A stretch of DNA of 64,000 nt from Moraxellaceae bacterium (GTDB lineage Bacteria > Pseudomonadota > Gammaproteobacteria > Pseudomonadales > Moraxellaceae): positions 1-64,000 of the forward strand of contig JAUSND010000003.1 in assembly GCA_030646295.1 (NCBI GenBank), read 5' to 3'. A program made the position numbers and the translations under genes. The notes below the pieces were generated by a model that was not told where the DNA came from, made no database searches, and saw nothing but the letters and a program-made list of their open reading frames with translations. Below are positions 36,889 to 46,486 of the stretch, one piece after another. How positions within the stretch are numbered: the first letter of the stretch is position 1; each line of letters opens with the position of its first letter.

Positions 36889-36964
36889 CAGAAAACTCCA
36901 TGTTGGATGAAATATCGCCAATACGGCGATTTTTTATAATGTCATACAGGAAATCACCCGTGCA

Positions 36965-37369
36965 TCAGCTCTGGGCAGTTTCCGGCTGCATGAATACCAG
37001 TTCCCATACGTGTCCATCAAGATCCTGATAGCGATGTTCGTACATAAAACCGTGATCTTTTGGTGGCAAGGGAACCGTGCCGCCGGCTGCTTCCGCTTTT
37101 GCCACCATGTCATCCACGGCAGCACGGCTTTCGCAGGACAGGCAGATCAGTACTTCAACCTGCTTGGTGGCATCGCAGATGGTCTTGCTGGTAAAGGTCT
37201 GGAAAAACGGCTCCACCAGCAACATCACATAGATGTTCTCCGACACGATCATGCAGGTGGCATTCTCGTTGGTGAATTGCTCGTTAAAGCTGTAGCCAAG
37301 GCTGCTGAAGAATCCGATGGAGCGATTGAGGTCCTTCACCGGCAGGTTGACGTAAATTTGCGTGGCCAT
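36965..37369 (-). CDS. VOC (glyoxalase) superfamily protein
   Basis: 134 aa. MATQIYVNLPVKDLNRSIGFF is the typical VOC opening, and the C-terminal YQDLDGHVWELVFMQP ends with the conserved metal-ligand Glu. Related to the YaeR/PhnB-like small glyoxalase-type proteins, with no defined substrate. Confidence 0.85.
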   Translation of the reverse strand: MATQIYVNLPVKDLNRSIGFFSSLGYSFNEQFTNENATCMIVSENIYVMLLVEPFFQTFTSKTICDATKQVEVLICLSCESRAAVDDMVAKAEAAGGTVPLPPKDHGFMYEHRYQDLDGHVWELVFMQPETAQS

Positions 37370-37415
37370 TGCGGGTTCCTCCGTGAGTGTGATGGAAACG
37401 CCTGCTCATGATTGG

Positions 37416-37823
37416 TCAAAGGCGCGCCTGACGATAGCGGTCAATGTCGGGTGTTGAACAGTACAGGTGCTCAATAAAAAAGTTGCGCTCGGCCCAGAAT
37501 ACTTCCAGATCAAACAGGCAGAACGAATAGCGGGCGGGGTCTTCCATCCAGCCATCCGGCGTCAGTACAGAGACCGAGGTGAACAGTTCGTTGTCGTTGC
37601 CCCACCAGGCCAGAATCAGGTACAGGCAGCTGGCACCTTCATGCAGGATGGCAAAGGCCGGTGTGTGGGTCCAGTCGATGTGCCGGGCCGCTTTTACCTG
37701 TTGCAGGCGATCCTCGAACAGGTGGCGATCCACCGGTCGGGCATTTGCGGAAATGGTGTAGAGCTTGATGCCGTCGGCATCTCGCCAGGCGGGCGTACTT
37801 TCAATCGTCCTTGGGGTGAACAT
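37416..37823 (-). CDS. Hypothetical protein
   Basis: 135 aa from ATG 37823 (AGGA 7 nt upstream); an ATG 21 nt further upstream is possible. Tryptophan- and aromatic-rich (CLYLILAWWGNDNELF, FCLFDLEVFWAERNFFIEHLY). No signal peptide and no family that I recognise. The sequence appears well conserved in style and has normal codon use, so I regard it as a real gene. Confidence 0.6.
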   Translation of the reverse strand: MFTPRTIESTPAWRDADGIKLYTISANARPVDRHLFEDRLQQVKAARHIDWTHTPAFAILHEGASCLYLILAWWGNDNELFTSVSVLTPDGWMEDPARYSFCLFDLEVFWAERNFFIEHLYCSTPDIDRYRQARL

Positions 37824-37860
37824 CCTGCTGTCCTGATGGTCCATACCCCCACAGCATAGG

Positions 37861-37907
37861 GGAACTGGTGCGTATGACGAAAGCCTTCCGTCATACGCAC
37901 CAGTTCC
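37861..37907. repeat. Perfect 19-bp inverted repeat, 9-nt loop
   Basis: Arms at 37861-37879 and 37889-37907 pair without mismatch. It begins 27 nt after the porin stop (reverse strand) and ends 38 nt before the hypothetical gene. There is no T-run, so it is not a standard intrinsic terminator. It may protect the porin mRNA 3' end or be a REP-like element. Confidence 0.85.
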
Positions 37908-37933
37908 TCACGCTGCCGGCTTCAGGTAGCAGA

Positions 37934-39274
37934 TCAGCGCATCAGATCAACCTGTGCGCTGAACTGGATACGCGTGGCGGTGGTGTCGGTACCGTCGTTG
38001 TTCTCCAGCGTGCCCTGCAGGATTTCCATGCCCAGGTTGAGGCTGCCAACCGGATTCCAGATCAGGTTAAGCGAGGCATACTCGTCCTTGTGCAGGGCGC
38101 TGCCCAGTTGTCCGGTCGAGTTGTCTACCTGCAGGTTGCCGTAGACCAGAGCAGTGTTCCATTTGTCATTCCAGAAATGCTGGTAGGCAATGAAACCGCC
38201 AGCGCTGGACAGGGCCTCCAGATCGCCATTGGCATCAAAGCCTGCGTCACTGGTGCCGCCATTCAGGTCAGAGTAGTAGTGGCCAATGCCTTCGCCGCCC
38301 GTGAGCGAGAACTGGATGGAATCGTCACCAAAGGTTTTCACCACGCCGGAGATGCTGCCACCCATGCCGGTCACGGTGTCATCCTGACCGGCACCGTCGC
38401 TCCATCCAACCTGGCGTGCCACTGCACCAATCTGCAGGTGTCCGCCTTCTGCTTCCCAGCGTGCGCGTGCAACGATGTCAGGCATGGGGGTGTTGGCTTC
38501 AAGCGCGGGGCCGGCACCGTAATCTATTTCTGCAGCGGGGCGTTCCAGTGCAAATGCCACATTGGTGCCTTCACCCAGATCTTTGGAGAAGCGCAGTTGC
38601 GGTGTGAACAGGAACACCGCACCACCTGGGCCGGCAAAGTCCAGCGTGTTGGGCAGGGCATCGGCATCCATGAAGGTGGAGTAGGTGTAACCACCCAGGA
38701 TATTGTTGACCTGCGCAAACGCATGGCGCAGACGGTAGTTGGTGCTGTAGTCCGGACCAAAGAAATCGTTTTCGATCAGGATGCGCAGCGGACCCATGGC
38801 ATCGTTGGTCGGGCGCCGTATTTCAAAGTTGATACGGGTCTGCTTGGCATGCATGTGAAACTGGTTTTCCGCGCCGGCAGAAGGCAGGTAGGCAACCAGA
38901 AACTGGTCGGGGTCGCCAGTCGGATCAAGGTCATAAATCGCGTCCATCTTCAGGTAGCCACCAATACGCATGATGCTGTCGGTATTGGGCAGCTTGAAGA
39001 AGCCGCTGAGGTCATCGCCATACAGCGCATTGTCGATACGGGCGCTGGCACTGGCATTGTCGTTGATGGTGCGGCGAACCAGCGTAGTGACCTGTTCGGA
39101 CGCTTTCTTGACACTGCTTTGCGTGCTGCTGATGTCGGTCGAATTTTTAGAGACCTGTTGCTCCAGTGCACTGATGCGCGCACGCAATGCATCCAGATCG
39201 TCGGTGCCGGTTTCGGCAGCCAGCAGCGAGCTGCTCAACAGTGCCAGCGGAATAACAGTCATAATACGTTTCAT
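37934..39274 (-). CDS. DcaP-family outer-membrane porin
   Basis: 446 aa from ATG 39274 (GAGGA 8 nt upstream). The signal peptide ends at SSSLLAAE; a coiled coil follows (LDALRARISALEQQVSKNST), then GYLKMDAIYD and a long barrel. Same organisation as the porin at 18608 but clearly a different paralogue. It follows the decarboxylase gene by 26 nt on the same strand and probably belongs to that operon. It may admit the decarboxylase substrate, which is inference from position. Confidence 0.83.
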   Translation of the reverse strand: MKRIMTVIPLALLSSSLLAAETGTDDLDALRARISALEQQVSKNSTDISSTQSSVKKASEQVTTLVRRTINDNASASARIDNALYGDDLSGFFKLPNTDSIMRIGGYLKMDAIYDLDPTGDPDQFLVAYLPSAGAENQFHMHAKQTRINFEIRRPTNDAMGPLRILIENDFFGPDYSTNYRLRHAFAQVNNILGGYTYSTFMDADALPNTLDFAGPGGAVFLFTPQLRFSKDLGEGTNVAFALERPAAEIDYGAGPALEANTPMPDIVARARWEAEGGHLQIGAVARQVGWSDGAGQDDTVTGMGGSISGVVKTFGDDSIQFSLTGGEGIGHYYSDLNGGTSDAGFDANGDLEALSSAGGFIAYQHFWNDKWNTALVYGNLQVDNSTGQLGSALHKDEYASLNLIWNPVGSLNLGMEILQGTLENNDGTDTTATRIQFSAQVDLMR

Positions 39275-39300
39275 GGTGCAGTCCTCTTCTGGTGTGCTGC

Positions 39301-41598
39301 TCAGGATTTCTTGTTTTTGATGCAGCACACTTCGTAGTGCGCACCCTTGTCACTGCGCTTTATTTCAAGGCCGTGAATTTCTGTTTCAAAGCCCGGGAAC
39401 TGGCTGTCCTGGTCGCGACAGTTTTTCAGGTAGTCCAGTACGGCAGGCTGATCAAACTTTTCACCCGGCATGATGACGGGGATTCCTGGCGGGTAGGGCA
39501 CCAGCATCACGGCCGGAATGCGTCCGTTCAGCTCATCCATGGGCACCATTTCAACCTCGTTGCGCACCAGCTTGTCGTAGGCATCGCAGGGCAGCATCAC
39601 CGGGGTTGGCAGATCAGTGAACATGTCTTCCATCAGCTTCAGCGTGTTGCTCTTCTTGTAGAAGCCATGCATTTTTGCGGCGAGGTCCTTGATGCCAAGG
39701 CCGGCATAAATGTGAGGATGGCTTTCCGTCATGCCGGGGAAGACTTCGTCCAGTGAAGCATTGCGGTCAAACAGTTCCTTGAAGCGGAACAGTTCGGCCA
39801 GCAGCGAGCCCCACTTGCCCTTGGTGATGCCCAGCGAGAACAGCACAAGGAAGGAGTAGATGCCGGTCTTCTCCACCACGATGCCGTGACGGCCGAGGTA
39901 GCGGGTGACCAGTGCGGCCGGGATACCTTCTGCCTGCAGCGTGCCGCTGATGTCCAGGCCCGGGGTGAGGATGGTCACCTTGATCGGGTCCAGCATCACG
40001 TGATCCTTGGTCACCTGCTTGAAGCCGTGCCATTTGGCATCGGCCTTCAGCATGAAGTCCTTGATGTCCACATTGATGGTGGCCAGCGGAGCGACCTTGG
40101 CGTTCTTGCTGTCGGCAATCTTTTCCGACTGCCATGCGTTAAAGAACCACTCACCCTTGTCCTGCAGTTCGCGGTGGGTGCGTGCAAGCTTGCGGCGGAA
40201 GGCCATGGCTTCGGCAATCGCATCCTCGATCAGGGCACGTCCGGCACCACCGGCCATCATGCGGCTGGCCACATCGCAGGAGGCAATCACGCTGTACTGC
40301 GGCGAGGTCGAGGTGTGCATCATGTAGGATTCGTTGAAACGTGAATGCGAGAAATCACCTTCCGCATTGTTCTTCACATGAATCATCGATGCCTGCGACA
40401 GCGCGGCGAGCAGCTTGTGCGTGGAGTGGGTGGTGAAGGTGATCGGTTCGCCCGGCTTGGGTTTGGCGCTGGCTGCCATGCCGTAGCGGCCTTCATAGAA
40501 CGGGCTGAAACGAGCGTAGGCATACCAGGCTTCATCGAAATGCAGCACTTCAACCTGCTTGGCCAGAGCCGCGCGGATGGCCGGCGCGTTATAGCAGAGG
40601 CCGTCATAGGTGGAGTTGGTCACCACCGCCAGACGCGGCTTGACCTTCTTGTTCTTGATCAGCGGCGATTCATCGATCTTTTTCTGGATGGCTTCGGTAG
40701 TGAACTCTGCCTCCGGAATCGGCCCGATGATGCCGTAGGGGTTACGCGTTGGCCGGAAATAAACCGGCACCGCACCGGTCATGATCATCGAGTGAAGAAT
40801 GGATTTGTGGCAGTTGCGGTCGGCCACCACCACGTCACCGCGTGATACCGAGCCATGCCAGACCATCTTGTTGGCCGTGGACGTGCCATTGGTGACAAAG
40901 TAGGTCTGGTCAGAGCCAAAGTTGGTGGCCGCTTCGCGCTCGGCTTCGCCCACTACGCCGGTGTGTTCCAGCAGCGAGCCCAGTTGGCCGACCGAAATGG
41001 AAAGGTCGGAGCGGAAGGTGTTTTCACCAAAGAAATCAAAAAAGGCACGGCCCACCGGAGACTTCAGGAAGGCCACGCCACCGGAGTGGCCGGGCGTATG
41101 CCAGGAGTAGGCATGTTTCTCGGTGTGTTCCACCAGCGCCTTGAAGAAGGGCGGCAGCAGCTTGGCGAGATAGGCGTCGAGAGCCTCCTCAAGGCGGCCG
41201 GCAATGAACTGTGCCGTGTCTTCCTGCTTGCAGATAAAGCCGGTGAGTTGCGACACCAGCGCCACAGGCAGCGTGTCGATCACGCTTGAAGACGAATCCA
41301 GGAAAATTCCAACGCGCGGATAACGGTTGCGAAAGCGCTGGATGGCAGCCGCCAGGTCGGCGGTTGGCAGGTTCGACACAGTGCCGTAATTGAACACGAT
41401 CACGCCGATTTCCGGGTGCGCGACGATGCGCCCGGCGCCATCCTGAAAGTCACTGGCGGTAATGACCTCGACGTTTTTGTGAATCAGTTCCTCGATAATG
41501 TCCCGGATGGCATGACCACCGGCATTATCGGCATTGAGGTCCTGGTCAATGATCAGGATGGGGAATTTTTCGCGCAGAAAATCCTGTGAACCGGCCAT
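39301..41598 (-). CDS. Orn/Lys/Arg decarboxylase (class I, biodegradative type)
   Basis: 765 aa, near the length of AdiA (about 755). The N-terminal wing domain (about 1-130) is receiver-like. The PLP domain has SWHTPGHSGGVAF, HFDEAWYAYARFSPFYEGRY and the PLP lysine in TTHSTHKLLAALSQASMIH. A C-terminal domain is present. The exact substrate (arginine, lysine or ornithine) cannot be read off. A gene for an APC antiporter lies upstream in the same direction, which suggests proton-consuming decarboxylation with amine export. Confidence 0.9.
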   Translation of the reverse strand: MAGSQDFLREKFPILIIDQDLNADNAGGHAIRDIIEELIHKNVEVITASDFQDGAGRIVAHPEIGVIVFNYGTVSNLPTADLAAAIQRFRNRYPRVGIFLDSSSSVIDTLPVALVSQLTGFICKQEDTAQFIAGRLEEALDAYLAKLLPPFFKALVEHTEKHAYSWHTPGHSGGVAFLKSPVGRAFFDFFGENTFRSDLSISVGQLGSLLEHTGVVGEAEREAATNFGSDQTYFVTNGTSTANKMVWHGSVSRGDVVVADRNCHKSILHSMIMTGAVPVYFRPTRNPYGIIGPIPEAEFTTEAIQKKIDESPLIKNKKVKPRLAVVTNSTYDGLCYNAPAIRAALAKQVEVLHFDEAWYAYARFSPFYEGRYGMAASAKPKPGEPITFTTHSTHKLLAALSQASMIHVKNNAEGDFSHSRFNESYMMHTSTSPQYSVIASCDVASRMMAGGAGRALIEDAIAEAMAFRRKLARTHRELQDKGEWFFNAWQSEKIADSKNAKVAPLATINVDIKDFMLKADAKWHGFKQVTKDHVMLDPIKVTILTPGLDISGTLQAEGIPAALVTRYLGRHGIVVEKTGIYSFLVLFSLGITKGKWGSLLAELFRFKELFDRNASLDEVFPGMTESHPHIYAGLGIKDLAAKMHGFYKKSNTLKLMEDMFTDLPTPVMLPCDAYDKLVRNEVEMVPMDELNGRIPAVMLVPYPPGIPVIMPGEKFDQPAVLDYLKNCRDQDSQFPGFETEIHGLEIKRSDKGAHYEVCCIKNKKS

Positions 41599-41748
41599 TA
41601 TGTTCTCTCTGATTCGTTATTCATGGTGCGCGTCCTGCACTTTCATGAAATACCGGTAAACCTGTTGCGGTACTTCTTCAGCGTCAGGACGCACTCAATC
41701 GGTGGTTGTTCTGCATCAGCGCTGTATCAACAGCGAATCTGCACTGCA

Positions 41749-42231
41749 CTATTTTTTATTTTTGCTTTCGGCCAGCCGCTTCTCGTACACCTTCTGCAGG
41801 GCCTGCCGGTTTTTACCCACATTGGGGCCAATCAGCGCCACCGCCGAGAAGTCACCGACCGGCCAGATGCCGGCGCGCAGGTTGATGCCGCGCGGTGCAT
41901 TGGTACGGTAGTGGCTAACCACACGGTCGCGGTCGGGCGTGTTGTCAAACTGCTGTATGCGGGCAATGTCGGGGTTATTGAGATTGCGCTTGCTGCAGTC
42001 CTGCGCAATCTCCACCCACATCGACGCCACGGTGCCCTTCCACGGCGAGGCGGCAGGATTAAGCTCCTCAATGCTGCACACCTGCAGCCCGGCTTCATTC
42101 AGAAAGCCTTCAACATACGGCACGGTGAGAGTGACCGGCTTGTTCGGGGTGAGAAGTTCCGGTGCGGAAAATGCCATGCCACTGCCAAGAAGGCCGAGCA
42201 GGAGAACAGTGCAATTAATCTTCTTCATCAT
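41749..42231 (-). CDS. Periplasmic hypothetical protein
   Basis: 160 aa. MMKKINCTVLLLGLLGSGMAFSA is a clear signal peptide, cleaved after about residue 22. Two cysteines remain in the mature part (VCSIEEL and QDCSKR). No family that I recognise. It lies between the antiporter and the decarboxylase genes, 14 nt after the antiporter. The 150-bp gap to the decarboxylase contains GCGTCCTG (41630-41637) and its complement CAGGACGC (41685-41692), a possible leader hairpin. Confidence 0.6.
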   Translation of the reverse strand: MMKKINCTVLLLGLLGSGMAFSAPELLTPNKPVTLTVPYVEGFLNEAGLQVCSIEELNPAASPWKGTVASMWVEIAQDCSKRNLNNPDIARIQQFDNTPDRDRVVSHYRTNAPRGINLRAGIWPVGDFSAVALIGPNVGKNRQALQKVYEKRLAESKNKK

Positions 42232-42245
42232 TGGATTCCTTGTGC

Positions 42246-43682
42246 TTAACCGTTCTTGGCCAGGTTTTTGGCGGCTTCTTCACGCCATGAATCCTTGCGG
42301 AAAAACAGGAACAGGATGGGGGTGAACGACAGCGCAATCGTGCCGGCAACCATGATGCCGATGTAGCCAGCGGGGCTGATGAAGTCCATGCCTTCCGGCG
42401 GCATCATGCCGAAGTAGCCGGCCAGCAGCAGCGCAATCAGGCCAATGCCGCCAATGATCCAGACGCCGGCAAGGCCGCCCGGAATGCGATACGGGCGTGG
42501 GCGGTCGGGAGCGTTGTAGCGCAGCTTGATGACAGCACCAAAGACCAGGATGTACATGATGACCAGCACTTCGGTCGTCATGGCCGACATGATCCAGTAA
42601 GCGTCATTGATCGAAGGAATCATCAGGTAGGCGATGGTGAACAATGTACCGATCACCCCCTGCAGCATCATCACGCCAACCGGAATGCCCTTGTCGTTGT
42701 AGCGGCTCCACATCGGCGGCAGCAGGCCCTCCTTTGCCACCACGCCAAGGCCCAGCGCCGGGCTCACCATCCAGGCAGTCATCAGGGCAACGCCACCAAT
42801 GCCCAGAGCCAGTGCCATGATCGGGGCCATCCACTCCAGGCCAAGGCCCGAGAACATCACGTTGAGCGCCTGGATTACGCCGGCGTTAAGGTCGATTTCC
42901 TTGGACGGCACTACCCATGCCAGTGCCAGCGTTGGCACCACGGACATCACAAAAATGATGATGGCGGCAAGGAACGTTGCCTTGGGAAAATCCTTCTGCG
43001 GATCTTTCACGCTCTTTGCGTAGTAACCGCACATCTCAATGCCCGCAAACATCAGCACCATCGATGCCACAAACGGCAAGTTGCCGAGGGAGAGGTCCGG
43101 AATCAGCGCCTCGGCCGAGAACGGAATGGCATTGGTCTTGCCCATGACCATCCACGCCACCCAGAGCAGGATGATGAATACACCGGGAATCAGCGTACCC
43201 ACGATCACCCCGATGGATGACATCTTGCTGGTTATCTCGGTGCCGCGCAGGTTGATGAGGATGGTGCCCCAGAAAATGCCGAGCATGACAACGACGTTGT
43301 ACAGCTTGTTGTTGCCCAGCTCGGGATTTATTGCGGCCGCAAACGAAACGGCAATGTACGACAGTACGGTGGGATACCAGATCAGGTTCTGCGAGAACGC
43401 ACACCACACCGCCACAAAGCCCCAGCGTTCACCGAAGGCCTCCTTCACCCAGATATAGGTGCCACCATCTTCCGGCCAGCCCGACGCCAGCTCTGCGGCG
43501 GCCAGTGACAGGGGGATGATGAACAGGAAAGTGCCGATCAGGTACCAGGCGATGGATGACCATCCATACACTGCCATGGTGGGGTAGTTACGCAGGCTGA
43601 GCACGGCGGCCACGCTGATCATGGCCAATGCAAAAACACCGATATACGACTTCTGGACAGTTCCGTTTGCTGAAGTTGCCAT
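42246..43682 (-). CDS. APC-family amino acid/amine antiporter (GadC-like)
   Basis: 478 aa with 12 predicted membrane helices. ASGWPEDGGTYIWVKEAFGERWGF is the conserved APC block after helix 2, split here as EDGGTYIWVKEAFG. It resembles glutamate:GABA or arginine:agmatine antiporters. It is the first gene of the antiporter-periplasmic protein-decarboxylase-porin cluster, which supports precursor/product exchange. Confidence 0.85.
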   Translation of the reverse strand: MATSANGTVQKSYIGVFALAMISVAAVLSLRNYPTMAVYGWSSIAWYLIGTFLFIIPLSLAAAELASGWPEDGGTYIWVKEAFGERWGFVAVWCAFSQNLIWYPTVLSYIAVSFAAAINPELGNNKLYNVVVMLGIFWGTILINLRGTEITSKMSSIGVIVGTLIPGVFIILLWVAWMVMGKTNAIPFSAEALIPDLSLGNLPFVASMVLMFAGIEMCGYYAKSVKDPQKDFPKATFLAAIIIFVMSVVPTLALAWVVPSKEIDLNAGVIQALNVMFSGLGLEWMAPIMALALGIGGVALMTAWMVSPALGLGVVAKEGLLPPMWSRYNDKGIPVGVMMLQGVIGTLFTIAYLMIPSINDAYWIMSAMTTEVLVIMYILVFGAVIKLRYNAPDRPRPYRIPGGLAGVWIIGGIGLIALLLAGYFGMMPPEGMDFISPAGYIGIMVAGTIALSFTPILFLFFRKDSWREEAAKNLAKNG

Positions 43683-44018
43683 TTGAGAGTCTCAGAAAGG
43701 CACCAACCCATTCCCCTGAAAAACTGTCTGGCGGGTTGGAGGGCCGGACAGCCTTGTTGGCTGTCACTGCAATCACGCAGCAACAACACCAGTAACCAAT
43801 GTAGTACACACCGGAAGTGCTGCAATGTTTTGACAGCACCATTTCAGGTTCGCTTGACCAGTGTCAGCTTTATGTTTGGGGAGGGGGATGGGGGAAGGGG
43901 AGGGGCAAGGCGGTCTGGCATGCATCAGGCACCCACCCGGCTGACCATCAGGTTTCCCGTAAATCCTGAGCGTCATGCTAGGATTTGCGCTGTTTTTTGC
44001 CTGCTCCCGGAGATGTGC
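43683..44018. other. Divergent intergenic region with a leader hairpin
   Basis: 336 bp between the antiporter gene (-) and DUF3422 (+). The hairpin GACAGCC-TTGTT-GGCTGTC (43747-43765) would fall in the 5' leader of the antiporter mRNA. A G-rich stretch lies at about 43877-43915. No convincing promoter or small gene. Confidence 0.4.
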
Positions 44019-45371
44019 GTGACGGTATTTGTTCCCCCGGCCTCATCGGCCACCATGGCCATACCTGCCCCGTCGCCGTCTCCGGCAGAGTCTGCACGCC
44101 TGCTGCCCATTCATGCCGACCGCGACCGCCTGTTCAACGAGCTGCACACACGGCCCTTTCCCGTGCTGGAGCAGGGCTCGCGCGTGTCGCAGGTGGCCCT
44201 GCTGCATGGCGGCAAGGATGTTGCTGCCGAATACCGGCATATCCAGACCCTGTGCGAGCGCTATTCCATCCTGCCGCCGGCACCGGGTTCGTCCTGCTAC
44301 TACCAGAACTTTGGCGGATTCGAGTTGCGCTGGGAGCGCCATACCGAGTTTTCCACCTACACGTTTATCCATCGCGTGGACGGTCCCGAGCCGTTCCAGC
44401 GCACGGCACTGTCGCTATTGCCGCCGGGCTGGCTGGCCGAGCTGCCGGGCGAGGTGATCAGCGGTCTGCATATCGAGATCATCGCCATGCCAGAGCCGTC
44501 CCCCGGCACCGAGGCGTTGCGTCAGCATTTTGAAGGGCATCGCCTGATCAGCTCGTGGGTGATCGACCGCAAGGCGCGCCTGTGGACCGCCTACCGCATT
44601 CACAACGACGGGCTTGGCCGCATTCTGGTGCTGAACAAGGAGCTTAATCCCTGCCAGCTGGGCCGGCTGGTGCGCCGCCTGCTGGAGCTGGAAACCTATC
44701 GCATGATGGTGCTGCTCGCGTTTCCGATGGCGCGCAGCATTGCTCCCGGCATTGCCGACATGGACCAGCAACTGGCCACCATCAACGAACAGATCAATGC
44801 CATTCGCGGACTGGATGACGAGCGCCGCTTGCTCGGGCAATTGTCCATGCTGGCCGCACGCATCGAGCACCTGCGCTCGGACACCAACTTCCGTTTTTCG
44901 GCGGCCCGCGCCTATTACGAACTGGTGCTCAGTCGTCTGGACGAATTGCGCGAGCAGGAAGAGCCCGGCATGCAAACCTTCAACGAGTTTTTGCCGCGCC
45001 GCCTTACGCCGGCCTTCCGTACCTGCGAGGCCGTCTCTGGTCAGCTGGATAACCTGTCGCGCCGCATTGATCGCGCCAGCGAACTGTTACGCACCCGCGT
45101 AGACCTCACGCTGGAAGCGCAAAACCAGGACCTGCTGCAGTCCATGAACAACCGCAGCCAGATGCAGCTGCAATTGCAGCAGGCCGTAGAAGGCCTGTCG
45201 GTAGTGGCCATCAGTTACTACATGGTGGGGCTGGTCAAATACATGGCCGGCTCACTGCACGAAATGGGCGTGCTGCATTACCCCGAGCTGTGGGTGGGCG
45301 TGTCGGTGCCGGTGTGCGTGCTGCTGGTGTGGCGCGGCGTCAAGCGATTGCGCAAGCAGCTGGTGGGGTAA
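44019..45371 (+). CDS. DUF3422 family membrane protein
   Basis: 450 aa with a GTG start at 44019; GGAG (44009-44012) is 6 nt upstream, whereas the ATG at 44013 directly abuts it. The protein begins with RLLPIHADRDRLFNELHTRPF, typical of DUF3422. It has a long helical middle (LATINEQINAIRGLDDERRL) and two C-terminal membrane segments (about 395-445). Its architecture resembles CorA-like proteins in broad outline, but function is unknown. Confidence 0.85.
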   Translation: MTVFVPPASSATMAIPAPSPSPAESARLLPIHADRDRLFNELHTRPFPVLEQGSRVSQVALLHGGKDVAAEYRHIQTLCERYSILPPAPGSSCYYQNFGGFELRWERHTEFSTYTFIHRVDGPEPFQRTALSLLPPGWLAELPGEVISGLHIEIIAMPEPSPGTEALRQHFEGHRLISSWVIDRKARLWTAYRIHNDGLGRILVLNKELNPCQLGRLVRRLLELETYRMMVLLAFPMARSIAPGIADMDQQLATINEQINAIRGLDDERRLLGQLSMLAARIEHLRSDTNFRFSAARAYYELVLSRLDELREQEEPGMQTFNEFLPRRLTPAFRTCEAVSGQLDNLSRRIDRASELLRTRVDLTLEAQNQDLLQSMNNRSQMQLQLQQAVEGLSVVAISYYMVGLVKYMAGSLHEMGVLHYPELWVGVSVPVCVLLVWRGVKRLRKQLVG

Positions 45372-45429
45372 ATCAGCGTAACAGCCTGACGATCCCGGCC
45401 TGCATCAGCAGGCCGTTACCGCACAGCCG

Positions 45430-46350
45430 TTACCGCATAGCTATTAACAAAAAGCCGTCACGCGGAAAGTGCACATGCAGCGTGCCCAGTTCTGCTTCTT
45501 CGCGCGCCAGAATCCATTGCGATGGCGTGACGCCCACCAGAACGCCTTCGGCAGGAATCTGGCCATAGTCGGACGGGGCAATGCGCACCAGCTTGCCTAC
45601 CATCGGGTCGGTCGTGAACTCGGGTGGAATGGCGCGTGGTGTGGCATTGCGTGCAACCGCAAGGGCCTGCTCTGCCGTGAGTGGCTGGGCGTGCCCTTCG
45701 CCAAAGGCCTTCATGCGGTCCATCCAGGCCATGGTGCGAGGGTAAGTGTTGACGAGGGGCGACTCGGCCAGCTCGCGGACAAACCAGAGGCTGTGCCAGG
45801 TCGAGAAATCGGCATGGGTGGGATGAGCGCCAAACAGGAAGTCCTGCGTCAGCCGCTGTTCGACATCAGCGAGATGTGCCTGCACATAGGCACGCGCCTT
45901 GTTTGGCGGCACGGCACGCACCGAGGCCGTGCGGCCGACATTGATGCGGTCCCAGACAAAGCGCGCAATATCCGGCAGCGACATGGACTGGCGCACCTTG
46001 CGCAGCAGCGTGCCGGTGCCACTGACCATCAGGCAGGCCAGAAACACTTTCAGGTCCACTTTTTTCACATAGGCCTGGGCATCGGCACTGCAGTTTTCCA
46101 GTGCCAATTCCGGGCGTCCGGCCATGCGCGCAATTTCTGCCGCAATGGTGCGGGTGTCGCAAAAAATGTCGGCACCAATCTGCGCAACTGGAATCTTGCG
46201 GTAGCCACCGGTCAGCCGCTCCAGCAACGGACGTGGCGGCATCTCGCGCGTGATCACCGACAGCCATTGCACGTTGGCATAGCCCAGCATGGTGCGGATT
46301 TTTTGTGAAAACGGAGACATCGGGTAGTGGTGCAGGATGAGGCTGGTCAT
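45430..46350 (-). CDS. Glutathione S-transferase family protein
   Basis: 306 aa. The N-terminal domain (SLILHHYPMSPFSQKIRTML, then GYRKIPVAQIGADIF) is a thioredoxin-like GST fold; the C-terminal helical domain has FLFGAHPTHADFSTWHSLWF. About 80 extra residues at the C-terminus (from EFTTDPMVGKLV) form an additional, probably beta-rich, domain. The catalytic residue is likely the Ser in PMSPFSQK. Start ATG 46350 at the fold boundary. Confidence 0.8.
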   Translation of the reverse strand: MTSLILHHYPMSPFSQKIRTMLGYANVQWLSVITREMPPRPLLERLTGGYRKIPVAQIGADIFCDTRTIAAEIARMAGRPELALENCSADAQAYVKKVDLKVFLACLMVSGTGTLLRKVRQSMSLPDIARFVWDRINVGRTASVRAVPPNKARAYVQAHLADVEQRLTQDFLFGAHPTHADFSTWHSLWFVRELAESPLVNTYPRTMAWMDRMKAFGEGHAQPLTAEQALAVARNATPRAIPPEFTTDPMVGKLVRIAPSDYGQIPAEGVLVGVTPSQWILAREEAELGTLHVHFPRDGFLLIAMR

Positions 46351-46486
46351 TGGGCGTCCGGTGCGGGGCAACAAAGGTCGGTAGTAGGTGAGGGTAAACG
46401 AAAGCTGAAGGGTTCAACTCTCGCCATTGCATGAGTGTTTTGCAAGTGCGCCAGCGTGTTCCTCAGCCAGCACCGCAGCCTTCACC

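Noticed and set aside
45397-45438. Hairpin GGCCTGC/GCAGGCC and two 12-nt direct repeats after DUF3422
   Set aside because: Short, without a T-run, and between convergent genes; could be chance.
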